The position numbers and the translations under genes were made by a program. Shown here one piece after another: positions 1 through 8,330 of a stretch of 64,000 nt of DNA. The DNA is from DATBAX01 sp963762965. GTDB taxonomy: Bacteria; Acidobacteriota; Terriglobia; Terriglobales; Acidobacteriaceae. Within the stretch, counting starts at the first letter, position 1; each line of letters starts with the position of its first letter. The stretch lies in assembly GCA_963762965.1 (NCBI GenBank), contig CAVXME010000001.1:806001-870000 (forward strand). The letters are read 5' to 3'. The notes under the pieces are model-generated. The model saw only the letters and a list, made by a program, of their open reading frames with translations, was not told the DNA's origin and made no database searches.

Positions 1-713
1 GATCGTCATTCAGCCTGATGCAGCAGCGTACTGGAATTCGGAAAGGCGGACGACGGGTCGCCGGACGGGCGGATGTGCCCGCGCTCTATTATGCATTCGA
101 CCTGATTTACCTGGATGGGTTCGATCTGCATCGGATCGCGCTCGAAGAACGAAAGCGGGCCCTTGCAGGAATCATTTCCAGCAATGAAATCCTTCGCTAT
201 TCCGACCACTTCGACAAGGGTGTGGCATTGTTCGCCGCAGCGATGCAGCAAGGGCTGGAGGGCATCCTGGCGAAAAAGCGCGCCAGTCATTACGAAGAGA
301 CCCGCAGCCATGAGTGGCTCAAGATCAAGATCACGCAGACCGTCGATTGCGTGATCGGGGGATACACCGATCCTGAGGGCAGCCGGGAATATTTCGGCTC
401 GCTTGTGCTGGGGCTTTATGACAAGAAGGGGCGGCTCATTCATGTGGGGCAGGCGGGGACGGGCTTCGATCAAAAAATGCTAAAGGAAATCTGGCAGATC
501 CTGCACAAGTTGGAGACCAAACGCAGTCCCTTTCACGGTGATGTGGATGCGCAAAATGTCCACTGGGTCAGACCGGAACGCGTGGCGGAGATCAAGTTTT
601 CGGAGTGGACGCATGAAACGACCGAGGGCGGGCAGAAGCTCAGGGCTCCGGTTTTTGTGGGATTGCGGGAGGATAAGGATCCTGAGGAGTGTACGTTTGC
701 GGGGCAGGGCTAG
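1..713 (+). CDS. ATP-dependent DNA ligase, LigD type (3' part)
   Basis: C-terminal part of an ATP-dependent DNA ligase; the frame is open from base 3, so the gene begins before the window and its adenylated lysine motif is outside. Visible are the late nucleotidyltransferase motifs: ALYYAFDL, then EGILAKK, then WLKIKI. These are followed by an OB-fold domain typical of bacterial LigD ligase domains, ending in WVRPERVAEIKFSEWT. LigD ligases seal double-strand breaks in Ku-dependent end joining. Whether polymerase or phosphoesterase domains are fused upstream cannot be seen. Family call is firm; the in vivo role is inferred. Confidence 0.85.
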   Translation, partial: SSFSLMQQRTGIRKGGRRVAGRADVPALYYAFDLIYLDGFDLHRIALEERKRALAGIISSNEILRYSDHFDKGVALFAAAMQQGLEGILAKKRASHYEETRSHEWLKIKITQTVDCVIGGYTDPEGSREYFGSLVLGLYDKKGRLIHVGQAGTGFDQKMLKEIWQILHKLETKRSPFHGDVDAQNVHWVRPERVAEIKFSEWTHETTEGGQKLRAPVFVGLREDKDPEECTFAGQG

Positions 714-722
714 GCGCTGCAC

Positions 723-768
723 GGGAAAAGCAGATTCCTCCCTTCGCTTCGCTACGGTTCGGAATGAC
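723..768. repeat. Dispersed intergenic repeat, half copy
   Basis: This stretch contains AAAAGCAGATT, then CTTCGCTTCG, then GGAATGAC. The same words form the right arm of a longer hairpin repeat at 5712-5797, so this is a half copy. It sits between the ligase stop and the convergent gene. No coding potential. Confidence 0.6.
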
Positions 769-817
769 AAGGGTGGGGGAGTGGGAATGACCGGGGCGGG
801 AGCAGGTAAGGGTAGTC

Positions 818-1838
818 TTATTTAATTTCCTTCATGGGCAGCAGCGAGCCGTAGTCTCTTCCAGATGGTTCGACGGCGCGGGCGACCACGCCATCGAAAG
901 CCTCGTGGAACTCCGGATACTTGGTCACCAAGGCTTTAATCACCACCATATTTTCCGCGAAAGTCTGTGTGGTGTTGGAGACGTCGGCGGACTGGTATTT
1001 CACCACCAGATCAAGGTCACTCGCCACCGTCAGCGGAAAAAGTGCGGTCAGTTTGTAAGTTTTTCCGGCTGCAACCAGGTCTGAAGTAGTGCCATCAGCG
1101 GGCAGGTCGGAGGGCTTGACCGCCTGCGACTCGTCGTAGAGTTTGTCGGTTTTCTGGGTGTACATGAAAGGAACGGGGACCAGCAAATCGCGGGCTTCCA
1201 CGAGATAGAACCAGGCGTTGTGGAATTGTCCCTTGGCCTTGAACTCGCGGGCCCGAGCTGACGAACCAGTCGCCATCGTGGCCGGCAATCTGGGTTGACT
1301 TGGCGTAGAAGCCTCCCAGTTTCCAGTCGGTGCCCGACTGCTGGAGAACGAACGATACGGTGTATGCACCCTTTGCAGGCGCCACGTCCAGAATCACGAT
1401 GGCGTAGTTTCCCGGCGGCAGATTCGGAATCACAAACTCAGAACTGGTGGCAGTTTGACCGTTGGGGCCAAACACGCCACACAAGAACTCGGCGCGATCG
1501 AGCGGGGCGGTGCCTTCGGCCTTGAGCAAAAAAGGCAGGCGCGGCGTCGCTTTGGCGTTGGAAAGGTTTGGCTGGTTGTCTTTGATCGCGGTCTCGATGC
1601 CGGAAAAATCGGCAGCCAGGCTAGGGATGGCATTCTGCCGCAGGGTTGCTGAATCGCCCTTCGCTGCCATATCAAAAAAACGCTGGCCGGTGGTTAGCAG
1701 CGCGGTCTTAGTGGCGGGGTCCATGTCCTCGGTGGTCAGGCAGGTTTGCGCCTGCGCTGCCTTGGAAAAAGTCAGCATCGCTCCCAGCAGCAAGATGGTG
1801 AGCCAGCCTAATTGCGCGGTATTTCGAGGATGGTTCAT
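818..1838 (-). pseudogene. Secreted hypothetical protein, interrupted by a 1-bp frameshift
   Basis: Two overlapping minus-strand frames together make one protein. The first (from 1838) starts with a signal peptide (hydrophobic WLTILLLGAML, cleavage near AQA-Q) and runs to GDWFVSS. The second frame continues with REFKAKGQFHNAWFYLVEA down to the stop at 818. The switch is at the GGGCCC run at 1249-1254: removing one base gives one continuous protein of about 340 residues. The function is not recognised; it resembles secreted hypothetical proteins common in Acidobacteria. Either a real pseudogene or a sequencing/assembly indel. Confidence 0.7.
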
Positions 1839-1920
1839 AGCCTTGGTAGCCCGGGGTTATCTTAACTCTGAGCGGCGGTTTGCGACACTACAGATTTTCC
1901 GGCTCGGCAAGGGAACGTGT

Positions 1921-2772
1921 CTATCCGTGCCTTTTTCGGCTTAACAACCCGGCGCTCTGTTCGGCGGCTTCTTTTACCAGAAATCCCATTTTGGGGTGCG
2001 TGGGTTCGAGGTCTACCGCGATGCCATGCTCGCGGAGGGTTTGCGAAGTCAGTGGGCCGATGGAGGCAATCATCGAGCGATTCAAGGCGTGGACCAAGTC
2101 CTCGCGCAGGTTCATTTCCTGGGCGATCTGAAGAAGGTGGTGGATTTGCACGGATGAAGTGAACATGGCGACATCAATCTGGTTTCCGGTGATCGAAAGA
2201 ATCGCCTGACGTAACGGGCCGGTGTCTTCGGGGAGGGCCCATTGATAGACGTGGACGGGAAAAACTTCGGCGCCGCGCTCTTTGAGTCCAGCATAAAGTT
2301 CGTGGCTTGGAACACCGTGCTCCTGGACGGCCACGCGCCGGTCTTTAAGCGGAAATTTCTCAGCGTTCTGGTCAAGAACCTGCAAGATTTCGCGCCAGGT
2401 GTTGGGCTCGGGAACGGTCAGAGCGATGGGCACGCCTAACTCTCGCAGCACGGCAACGGGTTTGGGGCCGCGGGCTACCACGGTCGTCCGGCTGAGGGCA
2501 GCGACGAATTGTTCACGCGAGCAAACGGGTTCGACAGCCTGCGCCAGGGCGCGGGTTCCGACGCCGGTCAAGAATATGACAACATCGAATTGATCCTGCA
2601 AGAGGCTGGCGGCGAATTTCAGTTCGACAGGATTCGACTCGGAAGGAATTTCACGGGTGGAAGGCGCCACCAGAGGTTCTCCGCCATTGTTGATGATGAG
2701 TTGCGCAATCTCACGGGCGCGCCGGCTCTCCAGCGACAGAACGCGTAATCCATTAAAACTCGCAAGCGCCAT
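1921..2772 (-). CDS. hemD: Uroporphyrinogen-III synthase-like protein (HemD family)
   Basis: At 283 residues this matches the HemD family, which closes and inverts ring D of hydroxymethylbilane to form uroporphyrinogen III in haem, sirohaem and corrin synthesis. The two-lobe pattern is visible: LRVLSLESRRA at the start, FLTGVGTRAL in the first lobe, MFTSSVQIHHLL near residues 205-216, and SIGPLTSQTLREHG near residue 240. HemD proteins conserve folds more than residues, so the family call rests on this pattern and on length. It stands alone, with no other haem gene beside it. A methyltransferase-free paralogue with another role cannot be excluded. Confidence 0.8.
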   Translation of the reverse strand: MALASFNGLRVLSLESRRAREIAQLIINNGGEPLVAPSTREIPSESNPVELKFAASLLQDQFDVVIFLTGVGTRALAQAVEPVCSREQFVAALSRTTVVARGPKPVAVLRELGVPIALTVPEPNTWREILQVLDQNAEKFPLKDRRVAVQEHGVPSHELYAGLKERGAEVFPVHVYQWALPEDTGPLRQAILSITGNQIDVAMFTSSVQIHHLLQIAQEMNLREDLVHALNRSMIASIGPLTSQTLREHGIAVDLEPTHPKMGFLVKEAAEQSAGLLSRKRHG

Positions 2773-3025
2773 GGCTTCTTCTCAATCCGGGGTAGCACGC
2801 ATTATAGGGGTGAAGGGAAGAAAATTCGATTGCGGCCCGGCCTGGAGGGGCGGATTCACCTGTTGCCACACACGAAACTCCCTGATTTTGTTGGCCGAAA
2901 GTGGAGTAGGATAAGGCTGCTCCCGGAGCTGATTTCATCCTGACCAGGCGCGGGAGATCGGAAACCGGCGCTTCCCACTCATCTGTCGCCACATGGTTCC
3001 GGATACATTCAATCGAGGAGGAGCT

Positions 3026-3466
3026 ATGCATGATGCAAGCGAATCCAACTCATCGAATCACTCTTGCAAAACTTTTTTGGTAATGGTCCTAACATCTCTT
3101 TTTGTTACATTGATGGTTGCGCAGAAGGCGCAGCCAACAAACCATCCGGCATACGATCTGCACACCGAAACGAAGATGAAAGTAACCGTGGATGAGGTGA
3201 AGCTGCCGGCAAAAGGAAGCGAAAAAGAAGTCGTCCACCTGACTGTTAAAAATGGCACAGATACGCTCGATGTCTACCTTTGCCCGAAATCTTTTCTCGA
3301 CGACATGGGTGCAAGCTTTGATAAGGGTGACGAGATCACACTCACCGGATCGAAAGTGAAAGCGGACGGCGCGGACCTGATCCTGGCGCGTGAGGTGGTG
3401 AAGGGGAACGATACTCTGGTGCTTCGGGATGACAAAGGAAATCCTGTATGGAACTGGCGCCATTGA
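3026..3466 (+). CDS. Small secreted or membrane-anchored protein, OB-fold-like
   Basis: 146-residue protein. I chose the ATG at 3026 because GAGGAGGAG lies just upstream; an earlier in-frame ATG at 2993 has no ribosome binding site. Residues about 15-34 are hydrophobic (FLVMVLTSLFVTLMVA), so it is exported or anchored. The remaining part is beta-rich, with FDKGDEITLTGSKVK and LVLRDDKGNPVW, reminiscent of small OB-fold modules. No function is recognised. It is followed after 59 bases by another exported protein in the same direction, so the two may be co-transcribed. Confidence 0.65.
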   Translation: MHDASESNSSNHSCKTFLVMVLTSLFVTLMVAQKAQPTNHPAYDLHTETKMKVTVDEVKLPAKGSEKEVVHLTVKNGTDTLDVYLCPKSFLDDMGASFDKGDEITLTGSKVKADGADLILAREVVKGNDTLVLRDDKGNPVWNWRH

Positions 3467-3525
3467 GGGTCAGAGACCTAAAAGCGCATCCGGCGGGCCG
3501 TATAATGCTGCGGGGAGAACAATCC

Positions 3526-4383
3526 ATGCGAATCCCGGGTAAGAGTTTCAAGTTAGGTCTGTGCGCTCTTTCTATCCTCTGGCTGCCTTTACTGACTTTT
3601 GCAGCGGACATGAAGCCGGAGGAGCTGGTCGCTAAGCACCTGGATTCGATTGGGACCACGGAAGCGCGGGCCGCGGTCAAATCGCGAGTGGTACAAGGCA
3701 AATTGACATTCAAGCTCCTGGTGGGCGGCGGCGGGACCGTCGAGGGTTCGTGGGGCCGGGTTTCCGAACCGGGCAAGTCCAACTTCGTAATGAGATTCGG
3801 AACGGGTAATTACCGGGGCGAACAATTCGTTTTTGACGGGAACAAAACCTATGTTGCCGCCGACACTTCCACGCAAAGAAGGTCGCGTTTCGGTGATTTC
3901 GTCCAGAGCCAGGACTACATCCTCAGGGAAGGTTTGCTGGGTGGGGAATTGTCCACGGGCTGGGCTTTACAAGGCCTGGGTCAGAACCAGCCCCAATGGA
4001 CTTACGCCGGACTAAAGAAAATCGACGGCCGCCAGCTCCATGACCTGGAATATCGCTCCAGGAAAAACACCGATATGCGGATCAGTCTGTACTTCGATCC
4101 GGAGACTTATCATCACGTAAAGACCACGTATGCCATGACGTTTTCTCCCACCGTGGGAACGACCATCACCAACAGCGTCGATCAGCAGGAGATTCGCTAC
4201 ACCATCGAGGAGCGATTCGGGGATTTCAAGACCCAGGATGGCATAACTCTTCCGTCAACTTATTCGATCGAATACACGCAAGAGTTACAGAACGGCCAGA
4301 CCATCGTTTATCACTGGGACATGACGGTGGATAAGATATTGGAGAACATTTCCCTGGACCCGAAGAATTTCGATACCAAGTAG
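3526..4383 (+). CDS. Secreted protein, LolA-like (tentative)
   Basis: 285-residue exported protein with a signal peptide (KSFKLGLCALSILWLPLLTF, cleavage near FAA-D). The start at 3526 follows GGGGAGA; an upstream ATG at 3448 would overlap the previous gene and put charged residues before the signal. The mature part repeats antiparallel beta patterns (GKLTFKLLVGGGGTVEGSW, LEYRSRKNTDMRISLYFDPETY), as in the LolA/outer-membrane-lipoprotein-sorting superfamily often seen in Acidobacteria. The fold assignment is an inference; the ligand is unknown. Confidence 0.6.
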   Translation: MRIPGKSFKLGLCALSILWLPLLTFAADMKPEELVAKHLDSIGTTEARAAVKSRVVQGKLTFKLLVGGGGTVEGSWGRVSEPGKSNFVMRFGTGNYRGEQFVFDGNKTYVAADTSTQRRSRFGDFVQSQDYILREGLLGGELSTGWALQGLGQNQPQWTYAGLKKIDGRQLHDLEYRSRKNTDMRISLYFDPETYHHVKTTYAMTFSPTVGTTITNSVDQQEIRYTIEERFGDFKTQDGITLPSTYSIEYTQELQNGQTIVYHWDMTVDKILENISLDPKNFDTK

Positions 4384-4612
4384 GACAGGGAGGAAAAGAC
4401 GGCATTGGGGACGCCTCCAGCAGCGGGGGAACCTAGTTCCTACCCTTGTCCAAGGCGCGATCGGGCTTTAAAGGAGGGTGTCATCCATGATATAACCGCC
4501 CCTAAGCTATAGTAGTAAGTGGATATTCAGTACGGTCAAGAAACTCCATCGGGAGATCAGCCATATGGAGCTGGCTTTTGCGCGAAGAGAAGGCCAGGAA
4601 GAAGGAGGTCTT

Positions 4613-4939
4613 GTGTCCGAAGCACGGACGGGAAAAAGATTCCCTGTAGAATTGCCGATTAAGATCCACCGCGAGGGGGAGAGTGCGGAGTCCACTGGCA
4701 TCACCGGCGATTTGAGTGCCGCCGGAGTGTACATCCGGGCCGATGCCACGCTGGAAGTGGGGTCCAATGTGGAGTTTGAGATTGCCTTGCCACCGGAAGT
4801 CACGGGAGCCAAGGACGTGGTGGTGGTGCAGTGCAAAGGGCGGGTGGTACGCAAAGATGAGCCCGCCGGCAACAGCGCAACGGATACGCGGGGCGTGGCT
4901 TGTGTAATTGATTCCTACGACTTCGTTCGCCGTTCGTAA
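4613..4939 (+). CDS. PilZ domain protein
   Basis: 108-residue single-domain PilZ protein. PilZ domains bind cyclic di-GMP. Visible are the N-terminal RTGKRFPVELP segment (RxxxR-like) and the GDLSAAGVYIR motif matching the (D/N)xSxxG element. I place the start at GTG 4613 because GAAGGAGG lies 4-5 bases upstream. The in-frame ATG at 4565 would add 16 residues and has a poorer site. The next gene, an atypical LuxR regulator, starts 19 bases downstream, so this is probably a two-gene unit linking c-di-GMP sensing to transcription. Confidence 0.75.
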   Translation: MSEARTGKRFPVELPIKIHREGESAESTGITGDLSAAGVYIRADATLEVGSNVEFEIALPPEVTGAKDVVVVQCKGRVVRKDEPAGNSATDTRGVACVIDSYDFVRRS

Positions 4940-4958
4940 AGCTCGAGGAGCTGACGCA

Positions 4959-5636
4959 ATGCTCAAATTAATTCTGGCCGATAACCAGGCAATTTTCCGC
5001 GCGGGAATCGCCAAAGTACTGGCAGTAGAAGACGAGATGCGCATTGTGGCGCAAGCCCAGACCCAGGAGCAGATGTTCATGGCCCTGGATAAATTCCGCG
5101 CCGCCGTGCTGGTGGTTGCCGGCGGGTTCCAGTCTGACTTCAATCCGGTGGTGCAAGCCGCGATCAAGGCCAAAACGAGAATTGTGGTGCTGGCCGACAC
5201 CGGCGAGAGCGCGCAACGCTACATGGGCGCGGGAGCGCACGGGGTGGTCTATCGCAACGTGACCAGCGCCGCCCTCGTGGATTGCGTACGTAAAGTCGCA
5301 CGTGGCGAGAATTGGGTGCAGGACATTGCGGTGCCAAGCGAGCTGACAGAAAACGATATGGTCGGATTGCGGGTACGCGACCGCTTGACCGCTAAAGAGC
5401 TACGCATCGTGGCGCTGATCGTGCAGGGCTACAAGAACAAGGAAATCGCTTCTCAGCTGGGAACGACCGAGCAGGTCATTAAGAATTATCTGCGCAACGT
5501 GTATGACAAGATCGGCGTCTCGGACCGGCTTGAGCTGGCGTTATTCACGATCCACCATCGGATACTGAATGAAGCGGCAGCCGCTACCGCCTCGGCCGCA
5601 CCGCAACCGGGACAAGGCGCAGGCGTACCTTCGTAA
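4959..5636 (+). CDS. LuxR/NarL-type regulator with a degenerate receiver domain
   Basis: 225 residues. The N-terminal half has NarL receiver character (LILADNQAIFRAGIAKVL), but where the phosphoacceptor Asp should follow beta-3 the sequence reads AVLVVAGGFQ, with Ala near residue 54. The conserved late Lys is also replaced (VVYRNV). The C-terminal half is a normal LuxR helix-turn-helix: LTAKELRIVALIVQGYKN, then EIASQLGTTEQVIKNYLRNV. It probably does not respond to phosphorylation by the usual route. The start at 4959 follows CGAGGAG; it lies directly after the PilZ gene. The tail is Ala/Gln/Pro-rich. Confidence 0.8.
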   Translation: MLKLILADNQAIFRAGIAKVLAVEDEMRIVAQAQTQEQMFMALDKFRAAVLVVAGGFQSDFNPVVQAAIKAKTRIVVLADTGESAQRYMGAGAHGVVYRNVTSAALVDCVRKVARGENWVQDIAVPSELTENDMVGLRVRDRLTAKELRIVALIVQGYKNKEIASQLGTTEQVIKNYLRNVYDKIGVSDRLELALFTIHHRILNEAAAATASAAPQPGQGAGVPS

Positions 5637-5661
5637 GTAAATTTTAGAGTGCCAAGACGAA

Positions 5662-5685
5662 AAGGCCGCCTGCAATGGCGGCCTT
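5662..5685 (+). terminator. Hairpin terminator after the PilZ/LuxR unit
   Basis: Perfect 9-bp stem, AAGGCCGCC paired with GGCGGCCTT around a 6-base loop, 25 bases after the regulator stop. The T-tract is weak (CGTGTTT), so efficiency is uncertain. Confidence 0.6.
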
Positions 5686-5711
5686 CGTGTTTGCCAAACT
5701 TCCTAAACCTT

Positions 5712-5797
5712 GTCATTCCGAGAAGCGGAGCGCCGAGGAATCTGCTTTCTGCCGACGCCAAGGGAAAAGCAGATTTCTCGCTTCGCTTCGAAATGAC
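5712..5797. repeat. Long imperfect hairpin repeat
   Basis: The left arm (GTCATTCCGAGAAGC to AATCTGCTTT) is matched in inverse by the right arm (AAAGCAGATTTCTCGC to GAAATGAC), giving a foldback of about 85 bases between two convergent genes. The right arm recurs at 723-768. The architecture is REP-like. Confidence 0.65.
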
Positions 5798-5814
5798 AGT
5801 GGGTAATGATATTT

Positions 5815-7878
5815 CTACTTCAGCGCGCCTTGTTTCGTGCCACCCGATCCGGATTCGAACTCCTCCCCCATCCAACGCTGGAACGCAGCCATATTCTGCG
5901 GCCGTCCCAGGAAGTTTTTCACCAGATCATTAGCGGACATGGAGCCGCCTGGCTCCAACACCAAACGCCGGTACTTCATGGGCGCGTCCCCCGCCAGCAG
6001 GTTCGAGTGATCGAACTGCACGAAGAAGTCCTCGGCGATCACTTTGTCCCACATGTAGGTGTAGTAGGCGGACGAATAACCCGCCAAGTGTCCAAATGAC
6101 GCATACATATGCGTGCCGGGAAGCGGGGTGAAGTGAGTGTATTTCACTGCGTCATCATGGACGACCGCGTCCAGGTCCACGCCCTGAGGGCTGCCCTTAT
6201 AAATGTCGTAGGAGACCGCAGTATAGTCATTCTGCTGGCTGATCGAGGTTGCGCGCCCGAACGCCGAAGCACGATTCATACGCGCCACCAGTTCAGCCGG
6301 AATGGCCTCGCCGGTCTTGTAATGATGCGCAAAAGATGCCAGCACCTGGGGGCTGTGCATCCATTCCTCCAGCATTTGCGAAGGCGCTTCCACGAAGTCC
6401 GCCTCCATGGTGATGCCGCTAATCCCTGCCCATTGCTGCTGGCCGCCCAGGATCCAATGCATCAGATGGCCGAACTCGTGGAAGAAGGTCACTACATCGC
6501 CGTATTCCATAAGACCGGGATCGCTGGCAGTGGGCACGGGGAAGTTGCAAATCAGGATGGCCTCGGGCAGTTGCTTGCCGCGAATCCCATCGAGCACGGG
6601 GGCCATTTCCGCGTGAGTGAATTTGCCGGGACGGGGATGCATGTCCAGGTAGAAGCGGCCGATCACCTTGCCGCTATCGATCACGTCCCAGGTTTCGACG
6701 GCGGGGTCCCAAGCCGGAACATCCAGTTCCTGTCGGAAACTCACATGGAAGAGCGTCGCCGCGGTGTCCAGGATTCCCTGTCGCACCTGCGGGAAAGGAA
6801 AATATGGCCGGACCGATTGCGAATCGAAATCGAACTTCGAGCGGCGGAGTTGCTCTGAAAGATAGCCAACTTCGTAGTCTCCGATCTCGGTTGCGTCGGG
6901 ACTGGTGCGCTTTTTCTCGCTTAATAGCATGGCGAATTCTTTATCGGCGATGGGTCGGGCCGCTTTGTCCAGTTGGGCTATGAAGTCGGCGATATTCTGA
7001 CCGTTTACGATCATTTTGTCGGCCGCGTTGTAGTCCGCCCAGGAGCTATAGCCCAGCAGAGTGGCAATCTCATAACGCGTCTTCAACATATTCATCAGCA
7101 CATCGCGATTCTTGGGATAGGCGCGGGTATCGAAAGCTTCCCAGAGACGGCGGCGAAGGGCATCGCTCTTACTGAATTTGAAAGCCGGAAGGGCGTCGGG
7201 ATAATCGGTTGTGATCGTAATGGTGCCGTCTTTGCCGGGCTTGTGACGGTCAATGTAGTCTTGCGGCAGGCCATCGAGTTCGGCGCGGTCAGTGACTGTG
7301 ACGGTCTTTTGTCCGTCATTGATATTGCGCTCAAACATGGATTGCTCGTCGGTGAGCTCATCGTTGAGCTGTTTTAAACGCGCGCGGGCGGCATCGTCCT
7401 TGTCCACCCCAGAAAGACGGAATTCGAGCAGCTGCCGTTGCACATAGTATCGGGTGGCTGCATCGGTGCTCGACAGGTCGAGCGCCGCCAGTGCCTGGTA
7501 AACCTCACGATTCAGGGACAACGCAGTCTGAGCCGCGCTCACCTTGCGAGTCATGGCCGTAGCATGATCGCGAAATGCTGCGTCGGGGTGGACGGCTTCC
7601 ATGAGGCCGGAAAAATAATTCGCGGCATTGAGCTGACGAAGGGCTTCGTCATAGGGCCCAAGCGTATTTTCGATGGTGCGGGCGTCCTTGACCGCGACGA
7701 TTTGATCAATTGCGACTTGCGCGGCCGCCAGCCGGTCATTCTCCATCTTCTCGAAGGCAGCGACGTCCGGCTTACTGCTCCATAGCGGCGGCTGGGATTT
7801 GGAGATTTCCTGGGCCCCAAGAGTGGTCACCAGGGATAAAAGGACGATTGCGACGGTACAGCGAGAAGCAAACGACAT
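5815..7878 (-). CDS. Secreted M3-family metallopeptidase (oligopeptidase)
   Basis: 687-residue zinc oligopeptidase of the M3 family (Dcp/thimet-type), cutting short peptides. The zinc site is clear: HEFGH at about residues 467-471, with the third ligand in DFVEAPSQ about 25 residues later. The C-terminal region keeps the family pattern YASFGHLAGYSSAYYTYMWD. Unlike the cytosolic members it has a signal peptide (TVAIVLLSLVTTLGAQ), so it acts in the periplasm or outside. Length fits the family. It stands alone on the minus strand, bounded by repeats. Confidence 0.9.
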   Translation of the reverse strand: MSFASRCTVAIVLLSLVTTLGAQEISKSQPPLWSSKPDVAAFEKMENDRLAAAQVAIDQIVAVKDARTIENTLGPYDEALRQLNAANYFSGLMEAVHPDAAFRDHATAMTRKVSAAQTALSLNREVYQALAALDLSSTDAATRYYVQRQLLEFRLSGVDKDDAARARLKQLNDELTDEQSMFERNINDGQKTVTVTDRAELDGLPQDYIDRHKPGKDGTITITTDYPDALPAFKFSKSDALRRRLWEAFDTRAYPKNRDVLMNMLKTRYEIATLLGYSSWADYNAADKMIVNGQNIADFIAQLDKAARPIADKEFAMLLSEKKRTSPDATEIGDYEVGYLSEQLRRSKFDFDSQSVRPYFPFPQVRQGILDTAATLFHVSFRQELDVPAWDPAVETWDVIDSGKVIGRFYLDMHPRPGKFTHAEMAPVLDGIRGKQLPEAILICNFPVPTASDPGLMEYGDVVTFFHEFGHLMHWILGGQQQWAGISGITMEADFVEAPSQMLEEWMHSPQVLASFAHHYKTGEAIPAELVARMNRASAFGRATSISQQNDYTAVSYDIYKGSPQGVDLDAVVHDDAVKYTHFTPLPGTHMYASFGHLAGYSSAYYTYMWDKVIAEDFFVQFDHSNLLAGDAPMKYRRLVLEPGGSMSANDLVKNFLGRPQNMAAFQRWMGEEFESGSGGTKQGALK

Positions 7879-8078
7879 AAGAACACCTCAATTTTAATGA
7901 CAGCTAATCCTGATTAGACTTTGGATCGCACTCAAAGTTAGCGGCGCAGGCCTGGAGAAAATCAGGTGGAACCCCGGTAAGGGTAACCTTTGTCGACGGT
8001 TTGCGGCAAGTCGAAGCCCTGGCTGCTTTGCGGCTTAGACATCCGCATCTCTGCTGGCGTGGGCCGCATCTACTTAGG

Positions 8079-8330
8079 ATGGAATTTCGACAACTTGGTC
8101 ACTCTGGACTGAAAGTCCCCTTTCGCGCCTGGGGAGCGAGTGATGTCAACGAAGCTACCCGTTTGGTGGATATTTGCCTCGAAGCCGGGGTGAATCTGTT
8201 TGATACGGCGGACATTTACTCGAACGGTCTATCAGAAGAAATCCTGGGCAAGGCGGTTGCCGGACGGCGCGACAAAACTTATTTAATCTTTTCCGCCACC
8301 GATTTCGCCTGGGTGAACAGATACAAGTAA
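8079..8330 (+). pseudogene. Aldo/keto reductase remnant
   Basis: The sequence begins like a normal aldo/keto reductase (MEFRQLGHSGLKVP), lacks roughly 18 residues expected after that, then resumes as EATRLVDICLEAGVNLFDTADIY, including the catalytic-region Asp and Tyr, and GRRDKT. Homology stops at about 8277, exactly where the convergent aldehyde dehydrogenase gene ends. The remaining codons are readthrough into its antisense strand. A full-length enzyme has about 330 residues, so this is a broken 5' fragment with an internal deletion. Confidence 0.7.

Noticed and set aside
4469..4499. Leader peptide with a GGAGGG site and ATG ATA TAA (4488-4496)
   Set aside because: Only two codons; no attenuator-like structure follows, so it is not reported as a gene.
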